A stretch of 64,000 bases of DNA from Segniliparus sp051660745. GTDB lineage: Bacteria > Actinomycetota > Actinomycetes > Mycobacteriales > Mycobacteriaceae. Below are positions 34,026 to 43,850 of the stretch, one piece after another; position 1 is the stretch's first letter, and every line of letters starts with the position of its first letter. Below the pieces are notes generated by a model. It was not told the origin of the DNA. It worked only from the letters and a program-made list of their open reading frames with translations, and ran no database searches. A program made the position numbers and the translations under genes. Where the stretch lies: contig NZ_JBOFQF010000017.1 of the NCBI RefSeq assembly GCF_051660745.1, positions 102,412 to 166,411 on the forward strand. Direction: 5' to 3'.

Positions 34026-35615
34026 ATGGGCACAGTGCGCGACGCGGTGTACGCGGTGCTGCGAGAGCACGGCGCGACGACGTTCTTCGGCAACCCGGGG
34101 TCCAACGAGCTGACGTTCCTCGACGGGCTGCCTGAGGATTTCCGCTACTTCCAGGCGCTCCACGAAGGGGCGGCGGTCTCGATGGCGGACGGCTACGCGC
34201 AAGTCAGCGGCAGGCCGGCCGTGGTCAGCCTGCACTCCTCCTCGGGCACCGGCAACGGGATGGGGATGCTGAGCAACGCCTACATCTCGCGCAGCCCGCT
34301 CCTGCTCATCGCGGGGCAGCAGGTGCGCGCGACCGTCGGGGCGGACCCCATGCTGGCGATACCGCGCCCCACGGTCCTCACCGCGCCGTTCACCGGCTTC
34401 TCGGGCGAGCCGCTGGCCGCCTCGGACGTGCCGAGAATGGTCAAGGAGGCGCTGGTCGACATCGCGCACGGCAGCCGCCTGCCTGCGTTCCTCTCCATTC
34501 CGTACGACGATTTCGACGCGCCGTTCGAGGAGCCTGCCGCCCGTGCGCTCGGCCACCGGCCTCGACGCGGCGACCGGCTCGCCGCGGCGGACCTGGCATG
34601 GCTGGCCGACCAGCTCCGCTCGGCCGGGCGGCTGGCGCTCGTGGCGGGATCGGACCTCGACGGCGCGGCCGACCAGCGCCAGCTCGTGGAAGTGGTCGAA
34701 ACATTGGGGGCCGATGTGTGGGCGCCGCCGTCGGGGTACCGGCTCGCCTTCCCCAACCGGCACCCGAGCTTCCGGGGTTCTCTGCCCGCCGCGCAGCGGC
34801 AGGTCGCCGAGCTGCTGTCCGGATACGACCTGGTGGTCGTCCTCGGCGCGCCGGTGTTCCGCTACCACCAGCACGTGCCGGGGACGGACATCGGCCTGTT
34901 GACCCGGCTCGTCCACATCACCGACGACGCGCGGGCAGCGGGCCGAGCCGCGGTGGGCGAAGCACTGATCGCCGGGCTCGGCCAGATCGTCGCGGACCTC
35001 CACGAGGCGCTGGGCGCCGCGCCCGGCGGCGCCACGCAGTGGCAGCCGGTTCCCGAGCCGCCCGCGAGCCCCGGCCCCGCGCTGCTGTCGGAGCAGGTCT
35101 TCGCCGCCGTGCGCCGCGCTGTGGCGGACCCGGTGCACGTGCTCGAATCGACCTCGACGGTGCGCCAGTTCTTCGCGCAGGCGGATGTGCGCGCGCCGCG
35201 CTCGTATCTTTTCCCCGCGTCCGGCGGGCTGGGCTTCGGCCTCAGCGCGTCGATCGGCGCGCAGCTCGCGGTTCCGGGCCGCCAGGTCGTCGCTCTCATC
35301 GGGGACGGGTCGATGAACTACACCGTCTCCGGGCTGTGGACCGCCGCCCGCTTCGGCGTGCCGGTGCTGTTCGTGGTCCTGCGCAACGGCAGCTACCAGG
35401 CACTTCGGGACTTCTCGAACCTGTTGGGCACGACGGACGCGGATTATCTCTCGGTGGCAGGGCTCGACTTCGTGCCCATCGCGCGAGGATACGGAGTCGA
35501 GGCGCACCAGGTCGCGTCCGCAGGGGAGCTGGAGGAACGGATCCGCGCGTCATTGGGCGAGGACGGACTGGCCTCGGCTCCGCTGCTGCTCCAGGTCGAC
35601 ACCGTGCTGGAGTAG
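34026..35615 (+). CDS. mdlC: benzoylformate decarboxylase
   Basis: 529 aa from the ATG after GGAGGCGGAGGC. It is a thiamin-diphosphate enzyme converting benzoylformate to benzaldehyde and CO2. Compared with the Pseudomonas putida enzyme as I remember it: FFGNPGSNELTFL (active-site Ser), HEGAAVSMADGYAQ (ThDP-activating Glu), SLHSSSGTGNGMG (the His70 equivalent), APVFRYHQH (the His281 equivalent) and GDGSMNYTVSGLWTAA (Mg/ThDP motif). All key residues are kept. The last 66 bases overlap the convergent AraC gene. It could feed aromatic aldehyde metabolism. Confidence 0.93.
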   Translation: MGTVRDAVYAVLREHGATTFFGNPGSNELTFLDGLPEDFRYFQALHEGAAVSMADGYAQVSGRPAVVSLHSSSGTGNGMGMLSNAYISRSPLLLIAGQQVRATVGADPMLAIPRPTVLTAPFTGFSGEPLAASDVPRMVKEALVDIAHGSRLPAFLSIPYDDFDAPFEEPAARALGHRPRRGDRLAAADLAWLADQLRSAGRLALVAGSDLDGAADQRQLVEVVETLGADVWAPPSGYRLAFPNRHPSFRGSLPAAQRQVAELLSGYDLVVVLGAPVFRYHQHVPGTDIGLLTRLVHITDDARAAGRAAVGEALIAGLGQIVADLHEALGAAPGGATQWQPVPEPPASPGPALLSEQVFAAVRRAVADPVHVLESTSTVRQFFAQADVRAPRSYLFPASGGLGFGLSASIGAQLAVPGRQVVALIGDGSMNYTVSGLWTAARFGVPVLFVVLRNGSYQALRDFSNLLGTTDADYLSVAGLDFVPIARGYGVEAHQVASAGELEERIRASLGEDGLASAPLLLQVDTVLE

Positions 35616-36656
35616 CAGCGACGCGCCATCGCGCGTCCCCGTCGCCCGGTCCGTGGACGGTGTCAGCCCGGTCCACCGGAGATACGCGCGGCGGAACTCG
35701 CGCGTGTCGCTGAAGCCGACTTCGGCTGCGATCTCGTTGATCGCCTTCCGCGTCTCGCGGACGAGGGAACGGGCCCGTTGGCAGCGCACCCGGTCGCGCA
35801 GGCCGCTGAACCGCTCTCCTGCGGCGGCGAGACGGCGATGCAGGGTGCGTTCGGCGACGTGCAGGCGGTTGGCGATTGCGGCCATCGTCATCGGGCGGCG
35901 CAGGTTCTCCCGCAACACCGCCTCGACCACGGCCACGATGTCGTGCGGGGCCTCGTCGGAGCGCAGGAGGCTGCGGCACGCGGCGACGGCGACAGCCTGG
36001 TTGGCCGGGTCCCATCGGGGCAAGGGCCGCCGCAATGTCGCGTCGGAGAAGACGAGCCGGTTGGCTCCGGCCCCGAATCGGACCTGGCAGCGGAAGAACT
36101 CGGCGTACTCGGCGGCGTAGGACGGGGCGGGGTAGGCGAGCTGCAGGTAGTGCGGCACAGACTCCTCCTCCAGCATGAAGCGCGCGGCGAGGAGCACGCT
36201 GCAGAACAGCTCTTCGCAGAGGAAGGGGAGGATGTCCGGCTCCGGCGCGCGCTCGTAGACGCGCAGGGCGGTCTCGCCGTCGAACTCCTCCTTCGCCACG
36301 TCCATCAGGCTCCCGGTGGTCTGGTGCAGCTCCAGTCCGAGGTCCAGCGCCTCGCCGAGCGTCGCGGAGGAGCGCATCGCGAGGCCGAGCATGCCGAAGG
36401 AGAGGAACACGTCGCGGCGGCCGACCTCGATGCCGAGGGGGACTCCGGGCATGGCGCGGACCGCGCAACGCAAGAAATCGGCGGCTTGGCGGAAGGACAC
36501 CCGCGTGTCCGGCGCGGTCAACGACAGTTCGGCGAGGCCCGCCCGGGCGAGCCACGGCCGGGAGTCCAGGCCCCGGCGCTCGGCGGCGGCGGCGACGCTG
36601 GAGAGCACCGAGGCAGGGATGAGCGCGGCGCGCAGCCGCGGGTCGGCGAGGGTCAT
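35550..36656 (-). CDS. AraC-family transcriptional regulator
   Basis: 368 aa with GAGGAG before the ATG. The N-terminal 200 residues are of the arabinose-binding-like type seen in OruR/ArgR-like AraC proteins. The C-terminal AraC HTH covers about 245-335 (MTMAAIANRLHVAERTLHRRL, then EIAAEVGFSDTREFRRAYLRWTG). It is convergent with benzoylformate decarboxylase and divergent from the operon at 36755, so either could be its target. The 98-bp divergent spacer favours the latter. Confidence 0.93.
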   Translation of the reverse strand: MTLADPRLRAALIPASVLSSVAAAAERRGLDSRPWLARAGLAELSLTAPDTRVSFRQAADFLRCAVRAMPGVPLGIEVGRRDVFLSFGMLGLAMRSSATLGEALDLGLELHQTTGSLMDVAKEEFDGETALRVYERAPEPDILPFLCEELFCSVLLAARFMLEEESVPHYLQLAYPAPSYAAEYAEFFRCQVRFGAGANRLVFSDATLRRPLPRWDPANQAVAVAACRSLLRSDEAPHDIVAVVEAVLRENLRRPMTMAAIANRLHVAERTLHRRLAAAGERFSGLRDRVRCQRARSLVRETRKAINEIAAEVGFSDTREFRRAYLRWTGLTPSTDRATGTRDGASLLLQHGVDLEQQRSRGQSVLAQ

Positions 36657-36754
36657 CGTGCTCCTCTCGTCCTGCGGGCAGTGTCCGGTTTGCCACCCAT
36701 TGTGACTATGCTACCCCTGGCGCTGGGCCAGGCCCGTGCGGTTGAATCGACGTC

Positions 36755-38011
36755 ATGGCTGTCGACTTGTCCCACAAGCCGGAGACCCCCGGCGCGTGGG
36801 AGTCCCCAGAGCGCTACTGGCCGTCGCTGACGGCGGCCACGCGAGAGCTCGACCCCCCGCTCGGAGTCCTCGAACTGGACGCGCTTGCCCACAACGCGCA
36901 CGACATGCTTCGCCGAGCAGGCGGCAAGCCGATCCGGGTGGCCTCGAAATCCGTGCGCTCGCGGGCCGTGCTCGACGCGGTGCTCGCGCTGCCCGGATAT
37001 GCGGGCGTGCTCGCCTACACCCTTCCCGAGGCGCTGTGGCTCGCCCAAGGCGACGCGGAGCATCCGCCCATCGGGGATGTGGTCGTCGGGTACCCGAGCA
37101 CGGACCGGGCCGCGCTCGGCAGGCTCGCCGGATCCGCCGAACTGGCCGCCAGAGTGACGCTCATGGTCGACTCCGTCGACCAGCTCGACGCGGTGGACCA
37201 GGTCGCGGCTCCGCGAGGGCGCGAGGTCGTCCGGGTGTGCCTCGACGTGGACGCCTCGTGGCGCTCGCCCCGCCGCAAGCATGTCGGAGTGCTCCGGTCC
37301 CCGGTCCACACGCTGGACGAGGCGCGCGAGCTGGCCGCGAAGATTGTCGCCCGGCCTGGCTTCGCGTTGGTCGGGATCATGGCGTACGAGGCGCAGATCG
37401 CGGGTCAGGGCGACGATCTTCACGGCCGGGCGGCACGAACGGCGGTGATCCGCTGGGTGCAGCGCCGCTCGAAGGCCGAGCTGCTCGAGCGCAGGGCGCG
37501 CGTGGTCGCCGCCGTGCGCGCGGAGGCCGATCTCGCGTTCGTGAACGGCGGTGGCACCGGATCGCTGGAATACACCTCGTCCGACCCGTCGGTCACCGAG
37601 CTCGCGGCGGGGAGCGGGCTGTTCGGCGGCTTGTTGTTCGACTCGTACCGCGCGTTCCGCCCCGCGCCCGCCGCCGCGTTCGCGCTCCCGGTCGTGCGCA
37701 AGCCCGCGCCGAGGGCCGCCACGCTGCTCGGCGGCGGCTGGATCGCCTCCGGGCCGCCGGGGGCGGACCGGGTCCCGCTGCCCGTGTGGCCGAGCGGGTT
37801 GCGCCTCGTGCCGGGGGAGATGGCGGGCGAGGTGCAGACCCCGGTGGCCGGGGATGGGGCCGAGGGGTTGGCAGTCGGCGACCGGGTGTGGCTGCGCCAT
37901 GGCAAATCCGGCGAGATCAGCGAGCACGTCGACACGTTCGCCCTGGTGCGCGGCGGAGCCTTGGCGGGCCGGGCGCCCACGTATCGAGGCGAGGGAAAGG
38001 TGTTCCTATGA
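36755..38011 (+). CDS. alanine racemase-like (fold III) PLP enzyme, amino acid deaminase/aldolase type
   Basis: 418 aa. The PLP lysine is in IRVASKSVRSRAVL near residue 65, and the barrel continues with VVGYPST, VTLMVDS, VCLDVDAS and FVNGGGTGS. A C-terminal beta domain with DRVWLRHGKSGEISEHVDTF has the metal-site His/Cys region typical of D-threonine aldolase/D-serine dehydratase relatives. It overlaps the lactone oxidase gene (ATGA). The pairing of these two genes also occurs in Streptomyces, from memory. Confidence 0.85.
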   Translation: MAVDLSHKPETPGAWESPERYWPSLTAATRELDPPLGVLELDALAHNAHDMLRRAGGKPIRVASKSVRSRAVLDAVLALPGYAGVLAYTLPEALWLAQGDAEHPPIGDVVVGYPSTDRAALGRLAGSAELAARVTLMVDSVDQLDAVDQVAAPRGREVVRVCLDVDASWRSPRRKHVGVLRSPVHTLDEARELAAKIVARPGFALVGIMAYEAQIAGQGDDLHGRAARTAVIRWVQRRSKAELLERRARVVAAVRAEADLAFVNGGGTGSLEYTSSDPSVTELAAGSGLFGGLLFDSYRAFRPAPAAAFALPVVRKPAPRAATLLGGGWIASGPPGADRVPLPVWPSGLRLVPGEMAGEVQTPVAGDGAEGLAVGDRVWLRHGKSGEISEHVDTFALVRGGALAGRAPTYRGEGKVFL

Positions 38012-39315
38012 GCGACCGGCTCTGGCAGAACTGGGGGAGGACCCAGTCGGCGCGGCCAAGCGAGATCGTCCGTCCGCTGGACACGGCGCAGGTCTGCGAG
38101 GTCGTCGCCAACGCGGCGCGGCGCGGCGCGCGGGTCAAAGCGGTCGGCTCGGGGCACAGCTTCTCCGGGATCGCCGTCGCGCCGGAGATCCTGCTCGACC
38201 TTGGCGCGATGGCCGGGCTGGTGGACGCCGACCTGCGGCGCTGCCGTGTCACCGTCGCCGCAGGCACGCCGCTGTGGCAGCTGTCGGGGCTGTTGGCCGA
38301 GCGCGGGCTCGCCATGGCGAACATGGGCGACATCGACCGCCAGACGGTGGCGGGCGCGATCGCCACCGGCACGCATGGGACGGGCGGCGCGTTCGGCGGG
38401 CTCGCGACGCAGGTCGTCGGGCTCACGCTGGTCACGGGGAGCGGGGAGACGCTCCGCGTCGACGAGGCCGAGCACACGGAGCTGCTCCTGGCGGCCAGGA
38501 TCGGGCTCGGCGCGCTCGGGGTCCTCGTGGATGTGACCCTCCAATGCGTCCCCGCCTTCCAGCTGCGCGCGCAGGACCAGGCAGAGCCGCTCGCCGACGT
38601 CCTGGACGGCTTCGACGAGCGGGTCGCCTCGGCGGACCATTTCGAGTTCTACTGGTTCCCGCACACGCAGGTCGCGCTGACGCGGACGAACACGCGGCTT
38701 CCGGCGGGCGCGCCGTTCACGCCGCCGGGCCGGATCTCGCGATGGGCGCGCGACGAGATCCTCAACAACGCCGTCTTCGGGGCGGTCTGCGGCGCCGGGT
38801 CGCTCGTGCCCGCCGCCGTCCCGTCCCTCAACCGCGCGGTGGCCAGGCTCGCCGGGAGCAGCGTGCGTGTCGACCGCTCGGACCGCGTGTTCGTCTCGCC
38901 CCGCAGGGTCCGCTTCCGCGAGATGGAGTACGCGATCCCGCGCGAGGCCGTGCTGGCGGCGTTCGCCCGGGTGCGGGCACTCCTCGACGGGCGGGGCTGG
39001 CGGATCGGCTTCCCGGTCGAGGTGCGCACGGCGGCGGCGGACGAGAACTGGCTGTCCACCGCGCACGGGCGCGAGAGCGCGTACATCGCCGTCCACCGCC
39101 ATGCGAGGGAGGACCCTGCCGAGTGCTTCGCGGCGGTGGAACAGATCATGCGCGATTACGACGGGCGCCCGCACTGGGGCAAGATGCACAACCGGACGGC
39201 AGCCGACCTGCGCGGCAGCTACCCGCGATTCGACGACTTCCTCTCGGCGCGCGAGCGCCTCGACCCGAGCCGGGTCTTCGCCAACGATTACTTGAGCACA
39301 GTATTAGGAGACTGA
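38008..39315 (+). CDS. FAD-linked aldonolactone oxidase-type dehydrogenase
   Basis: 435 aa. The PCMH-type FAD domain has VKAVGSGHSFSGIA near 45-58 and GDIDRQTVAGAIATGTHGTG near 110-130. The C-terminal ALO domain (D-arabinono-1,4-lactone oxidase) includes FEFYWFPHT, YIAVHRH and the end HWGKMHN...YPRFDDFLSARERLDP. Family members oxidise gulono- or arabinonolactone, xylitol or alditols. The mycobacterial Rv1771 L-gulonolactone dehydrogenase is of this type. It is the middle gene of a three-gene operon. Confidence 0.93.
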   Translation: MSDRLWQNWGRTQSARPSEIVRPLDTAQVCEVVANAARRGARVKAVGSGHSFSGIAVAPEILLDLGAMAGLVDADLRRCRVTVAAGTPLWQLSGLLAERGLAMANMGDIDRQTVAGAIATGTHGTGGAFGGLATQVVGLTLVTGSGETLRVDEAEHTELLLAARIGLGALGVLVDVTLQCVPAFQLRAQDQAEPLADVLDGFDERVASADHFEFYWFPHTQVALTRTNTRLPAGAPFTPPGRISRWARDEILNNAVFGAVCGAGSLVPAAVPSLNRAVARLAGSSVRVDRSDRVFVSPRRVRFREMEYAIPREAVLAAFARVRALLDGRGWRIGFPVEVRTAAADENWLSTAHGRESAYIAVHRHAREDPAECFAAVEQIMRDYDGRPHWGKMHNRTAADLRGSYPRFDDFLSARERLDPSRVFANDYLSTVLGD

Positions 39316-39317
39316 AT

Positions 39318-40748
39318 ATGGCCGAAGCCCCCTTGTCCGCCACCGTGTCCGCGTTCACGGACGACGCGCTCGGCGACCTCGACGCGACCGGGGTCGCCGA
39401 GCGGATCGCCTCGGGCGAGACCAGCGCCAAGGAATGCGTGGCGGCGGCAATCGCTCGGCTGGAGCGGGCGAACCCCCGACTGAACGCGGTGGAGTTCGAG
39501 GACTTCGAGCGGGCGTTGCGCCGGGCTTCGCAGGCCGAGCGGCCGAGCGGCGCGTTCGGCGGCGTGCCGACGGCGGTCAAGAACAACATCCACGTCGCGG
39601 GCCTGCCGCTCACGATGGGCTCCGCCGCCATCCCGCCGATCCCGAAGGCCTTCGACGGCCCGTTCGCCAAACAGTTCCTCGACACCGGGGTCATCCCGAT
39701 CGCGTCCACCTCGCTGCCCGAGTACGGCTGGTCGGCCAGCACGGAGCGGTCCGGAGGATTCGTCACCCGCAATCCCTGGCACACGGATTTCTCCTCCGGC
39801 GGCTCCTCGGGCGGCTCGGCCGCGCTCGTCGCCTCGGGCGTGCTGCCGATCGCGCACAGCAACGACGGCGGCGGCTCGATCCGCATCCCCGCTGCGGCCT
39901 GCGGCTTGGTCGGGCTCATGGCAAGCAGGGGGCGGCTCCTTGGCGACCCGTCGAGCGACTCGGCCCCGATCAAATTGGTCGTCAACGGGGTGCTGGTGCG
40001 CAGCGTCCGCGACTGCGCGCGCTTCTTCGAGGCCGCGGAGCAGTCCTATCGCAATCCTCGGCTGCAGCCGATCGGCAGGGTGGAGGGGCCTGGGGCGCGG
40101 AGGCTGCGCGTCGGGGTGTGCGTCGACTCGCCGCTCGCGCCGCCGACGGACCCGCAGACCCGCGCGGCGACCGAGCGCGCCGCCGCGCTGCTCGAGTCGC
40201 TCGGCCATGTCGTCGAGCCGTTCTCGCCGCCGCTGCTGTCCTCGTTCAAGACCGATTTCCAGGACTATTGGTCGTTCCTCGCGTTCGCGATCGCGAAAGG
40301 GGGGCGGCAGATGTTCGAGGGCTTCGACCCGGACGGGCTCGACCCGCTGACCCTCGGACTGGCCCGGCGGTTCGCGAGGCGCGCGTACCGGGCCCCGTTG
40401 TTCCTGGCCCGGCTCGCGGCGGCAGGACGAGTGTATGAGCGCGGCTTCGGCCAGGTGGACGTCATCCTCACCCCAGTGCTCACCCATGTCACGCCGCGCA
40501 TCGGGTTCCTCACGCCGGACCAGGACCCCGAGGAGCTCTTGGCCAAGCTCAGCGACTACGCCGGGTTCACCCCGCTGCACAACGCGGCGGGCGCCCCGGC
40601 GATCTCGCTGCCGCTCGGACGGAGCGCGGAGGGCCTGCCGATCGGGGCGATGTTCAGCGGCAGGCGCGGCAGCGAGCGCATGCTGCTGGAGCTCGCGCAC
40701 GAGATCGAGCAGGCGCAGCCGTTCTTGAGGCTCGGCGCGGAAGGCTGA
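39318..40748 (+). CDS. amidase
   Basis: 476 aa; TTAGGAG precedes the ATG and the gene starts two bases after the oxidase stop. The classical amidase signature is complete: Lys in VPTAVKNNIH near residue 90, and FSSGGSSGGSAALVA with NDGGGSIRIPAAACG carrying the cis-Ser and nucleophilic Ser. It resembles mycobacterial AmiA/AmiC-type proteins. The substrate is unknown. A 196-base gap separates it from the APC transporter gene. Confidence 0.93.
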   Translation: MAEAPLSATVSAFTDDALGDLDATGVAERIASGETSAKECVAAAIARLERANPRLNAVEFEDFERALRRASQAERPSGAFGGVPTAVKNNIHVAGLPLTMGSAAIPPIPKAFDGPFAKQFLDTGVIPIASTSLPEYGWSASTERSGGFVTRNPWHTDFSSGGSSGGSAALVASGVLPIAHSNDGGGSIRIPAAACGLVGLMASRGRLLGDPSSDSAPIKLVVNGVLVRSVRDCARFFEAAEQSYRNPRLQPIGRVEGPGARRLRVGVCVDSPLAPPTDPQTRAATERAAALLESLGHVVEPFSPPLLSSFKTDFQDYWSFLAFAIAKGGRQMFEGFDPDGLDPLTLGLARRFARRAYRAPLFLARLAAAGRVYERGFGQVDVILTPVLTHVTPRIGFLTPDQDPEELLAKLSDYAGFTPLHNAAGAPAISLPLGRSAEGLPIGAMFSGRRGSERMLLELAHEIEQAQPFLRLGAEG

Positions 40749-40944
40749 GGCCGAAGTTCTGCGCGGCGAGGGCCGAAAAGTCCGCGCAGGTGGCGAGCGG
40801 CGATTCCGGGTTGGCCGTTGACGTGCGCCGAGACTCCGCAGAGACTTGTGCCTATGCGCTTGGACTGTAGCTGAGCGGGCGGCGGGCTCGGCCCGTTCGC
40901 CCGCGTTCGGGGTGCTCGATCCGTCCAACGCAAAGGCCATGCGC

Positions 40945-42501
40945 ATGTCTGCTCCACAATTCGCCGTCAACGGCCGCTCACTGCGCGAAGCGGGCTCGGG
41001 CGGGCTCGAACAGGACGCGGTCGGCTCGTGGGGGGTGTTCGCCCAGGGCCTGGCCGCGGCGGCGCCAAGTGTCGCCATCGCAACCGTCCCGTTCTCGCTC
41101 TTCGTCGCGGCGGGCAAGGGCGCCGCGTTGGCGGCGGTCGTCGGGCTGGCGGCAGTCGTCCTGGTCGCGGCCACCATCAGCTTCCAGGCCGGGCGGACGG
41201 TGTCCTCCGGATCGCTGGGCACGTACGCGGGCAACGGCCTCGGCCCGGGGTTCGGCTATGCGGCGGGTTTCAGCCTCCTCGTCGGCTACATCGGGTTCGC
41301 GACAACGGGGACGCTCGGCGGGGTGCTGTACTTCGAGTCGTTCTTGGAGTCTGTCGGCGTCCGCTCGGAAGCCACGTGGTTCAAGCTCGCGCTGGTCGCG
41401 GTCGTCGTCGCGGTCGCCGTCTATCTGCCGTACCGGGGGGTGTCGATCTCGGCCAAGTACGAGCTGGTCTTCGAGGTCGTCGCCGTCGCGCTCATCTTTT
41501 TGATCGTCGCGGCCTCGTACACGAGCTACGGATGGCGCCTCGATGTCGAGCAGTTCTCGCCCGCGCATTTGGGCAACAGCTCGACCTTCATCGCCGCCGT
41601 CACGGCCGTCGGCTCCTACGCCGGGTTCGAGAGCGTTGCCTCGCTCGGCGCCGAGTCCCGCGACCCGCACCGGACGATCGCCCGCTCCTTGCTGCGCGTG
41701 GTCCTGATCATCGGGGCGCTGTACATTGTCGCGACGTATCCGCAGATCCTCCAGTTCCGGGGCGTCGACGGGGACCGCGCGATCCTGCCCCAGGTCGCGG
41801 CGAACGCGGGTGTCGGGTGGGCGGTCTACCCGGTCGGCCTCGCGGTGACTGTCGCGTTCGTCGTTTTCGTCACCGCCGTGATCAACTCTGCCTCCCGAGG
41901 GCTGTTCACCTTGGCCCGCGAGGGCGCGCTGCCCGCGTTCTTGACCCGGGTCCATCCGTCCCACAAGACTCCGGTCGCGGGCATTTTCCTCATCGGGGCC
42001 ATCGCCGCCGCCTTCTCCACTACCGCGACGCTCATCTCGGTCGGGCGGCTCGTGTTCGACGTGTACGGCGGCTACGTGGCCAATTGGGGCTTTTTGACGA
42101 GCTACCTGCTCGTGGTGGTCGCGACCCCGATCTGGTTGTACCGCATCAGGGCGCTGACCACGGCGAAGCTCGTGGTCTCGGCCACGGCGGCGTTGGCGAT
42201 CGGCTACGTGGTCCTGAGCAATTTCTATCCGGCGCCCGCGTTCCCGTTCAACGTCTTGCCGCTCATTTTCGCCGCGATCCTCTTCGCGGGCATGTCCCGG
42301 TACTGGTACTTGCGGTTGCGCCGCCCCGAGACGGCGGCTCGGATCGGCTCCGTCCAGACGCTCTCCGAGGCGGAGCAGGCACGGCTCGCGGAGCTGGGGA
42401 TCCTCGAAGTCCTCCGTGCGGGCGGTCGGGAGCCCGCAAGCGGTCCGCCCGGTCCGAAAACGGCCCCCGGCCCACGGCACGACGAAGGAGCGCTGGTCTG
42501 A
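40945..42501 (+). CDS. APC-superfamily amino acid/amine permease
   Basis: 518 aa and about twelve TM segments. The start at 40945 is chosen because AAAGG lies eight bases upstream; an in-frame ATG at 40939 is also possible. Early FAQGLAAAAPSVAIATVPF and GTYAGNGLGPGFGYAAGFSLL resemble the APC helix-1 and helix-3 region. FESVASLGAESRDPHRTIARSLL is the conserved APC loop. Its stop overlaps the next ATG (TGATG), linking it with the flavoprotein gene and suggesting import of that enzyme's substrate. Confidence 0.9.
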   Translation: MSAPQFAVNGRSLREAGSGGLEQDAVGSWGVFAQGLAAAAPSVAIATVPFSLFVAAGKGAALAAVVGLAAVVLVAATISFQAGRTVSSGSLGTYAGNGLGPGFGYAAGFSLLVGYIGFATTGTLGGVLYFESFLESVGVRSEATWFKLALVAVVVAVAVYLPYRGVSISAKYELVFEVVAVALIFLIVAASYTSYGWRLDVEQFSPAHLGNSSTFIAAVTAVGSYAGFESVASLGAESRDPHRTIARSLLRVVLIIGALYIVATYPQILQFRGVDGDRAILPQVAANAGVGWAVYPVGLAVTVAFVVFVTAVINSASRGLFTLAREGALPAFLTRVHPSHKTPVAGIFLIGAIAAAFSTTATLISVGRLVFDVYGGYVANWGFLTSYLLVVVATPIWLYRIRALTTAKLVVSATAALAIGYVVLSNFYPAPAFPFNVLPLIFAAILFAGMSRYWYLRLRRPETAARIGSVQTLSEAEQARLAELGILEVLRAGGREPASGPPGPKTAPGPRHDEGALV

Positions 42502-43850
42502 TGGCCGTTGCAGCACGAACCGACACGACCGCGTACCGGGGCGTCGGCGACGAGGACTTCCAGACGTGGCGGGCGGCTGCCGAGCGGGCCGCAGCCGAGC
42601 TCGCCGCCACCGCGTTGGCCAGGGACCGGGCGAACGAGAACCCGGTCGCGGAGATCGGTCTGCTCCGCGAGAGCGGCCTCTTGTCCTTCGCCGCGCCGCG
42701 CGAGCACGGCGGCGCGGGCGGCAGCTTGAGCCAGGCGCTCAAGCTCGGACGGATCGTCGCGGCGGCGGACGGCTCCATCGGCCAACTGCTGCTGTACCAC
42801 TACTCCAACGGGGTGTGGACCCATATCCTCGGCTCGCCCGAGCAGCGCGAGCGCATCGAGCGGGGCGTCGGCGAGCGAGGCTGGTTCCAGGGGAGCGTCA
42901 GCAACCCGCGCGACCCAGGGATCGTCGTCGTCCGAACGGGCGAGGGCTACCGCGTCACCGGGAAGCGGACATTCGCCACCGGGGTCGCCGTCGCCGACCT
43001 CGTCACGGTGCTGCTCTACGGCGACGAGCCGGTCAACGCGGTCATTCCCCGCGACCGAGAGGGCCTGAAGTTCAACGACGACTGGGACAACCTCGGGCAG
43101 CGCCTCACCGCGAGCGGCAGCGTCGAGTTCGACAATGTGCTGCTGCGCGACGACGAGGTGCTGAGCGGGCTGGCGCGATTCGACGGGGACCGTGAACGGC
43201 GCGACGGGCTGCGCACGCTGTTCAGCCAGCTGATTTTCGCGCATCTGTACGTCGGGATCGCCGAAGGCGCGCTCGCCTCGGCGGTCGCCTACGTCCGGGA
43301 CAAGGGGCGGCCCTGGCCGGAGGCCCAGTCGACGGCGGCGGCCGACGACCCGTACCACCAGCAATTGCTCGGACGGCTGTCGGCGCAGATCGCTGCCGCA
43401 GCCGCGCTCGCCGACGCGACGACCCCCGAGTTCGAGCGCTCGCTCGCGGCGGGGGAGCGGCTGGCCGCTGAGGACTGGGGCGGGCTCGCCATCCGCGTGG
43501 ACCAGGCGAAATCCGTCGCCACCGAGGTCGCGCTCGATGTCACGCACAATATTTACCAAGCCACCGGGGCGCGGTCCACCGCCAACTCCGTCGGGCTGGA
43601 CATCTACTGGCGCAATGCCCGCACCCACACCACGCACGACCCGCTGCCGTATCGGCAGCGCGAGATCGGCAAGCATCTTTTGACCGGGGAATGGCCCGCG
43701 CCGCGCGATATCCGCGCCATCGCGAGGGCCGTCGAGGCCACCCAAGGGGGCGCAGCGCAGGGGAAGGAAGCGCAGGGGAAGGAAGCGCAGGGGAAGGAAG
43801 CGCAGGGGAAGGAAGCGCAGGGGAAGGAAGCGCAGGGGAAGCGGCCATGA
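42501..43850 (+). CDS. acyl-CoA dehydrogenase-fold flavin monooxygenase (SfnB/DszC-like)
   Basis: 449 aa. The acyl-CoA dehydrogenase fold is clear (LLRESGLLSFAAPREHGGAGGS, GRIVAAADGSIGQLLLYHY, VTGKRTFATGVAVADLV). The C-terminal RTHTTHDPLPYRQREIGKHLLTGEWP is typical of SfnB/DszC-type FMNH2-dependent monooxygenases rather than true dehydrogenases. The last 30 residues are six Ala-Gln-Gly-Lys-Glu/Arg repeats encoded by a 15-bp tandem repeat. Its neighbours (LLM monooxygenase, SsuABC-type transporter) favour oxidation of an organosulfur or amine compound. Confidence 0.88.
   Translation: MAVAARTDTTAYRGVGDEDFQTWRAAAERAAAELAATALARDRANENPVAEIGLLRESGLLSFAAPREHGGAGGSLSQALKLGRIVAAADGSIGQLLLYHYSNGVWTHILGSPEQRERIERGVGERGWFQGSVSNPRDPGIVVVRTGEGYRVTGKRTFATGVAVADLVTVLLYGDEPVNAVIPRDREGLKFNDDWDNLGQRLTASGSVEFDNVLLRDDEVLSGLARFDGDRERRDGLRTLFSQLIFAHLYVGIAEGALASAVAYVRDKGRPWPEAQSTAAADDPYHQQLLGRLSAQIAAAAALADATTPEFERSLAAGERLAAEDWGGLAIRVDQAKSVATEVALDVTHNIYQATGARSTANSVGLDIYWRNARTHTTHDPLPYRQREIGKHLLTGEWPAPRDIRAIARAVEATQGGAAQGKEAQGKEAQGKEAQGKEAQGKEAQGKRP
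43755..43844 (+). repeat. 15-bp coding tandem repeat made of ribosome-site-like units
   Basis: GCGCAGGGGAAGGAA is perfectly repeated five times from 43755 to 43829. A sixth copy changes at its end (43830-43844). In frame it encodes AQGKE. Each unit carries AGGGGAAGGA, and the run ends two bases before the acetyltransferase ATG at 43847, so it also forms a repeated Shine-Dalgarno-like tract. Confidence 0.9.
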
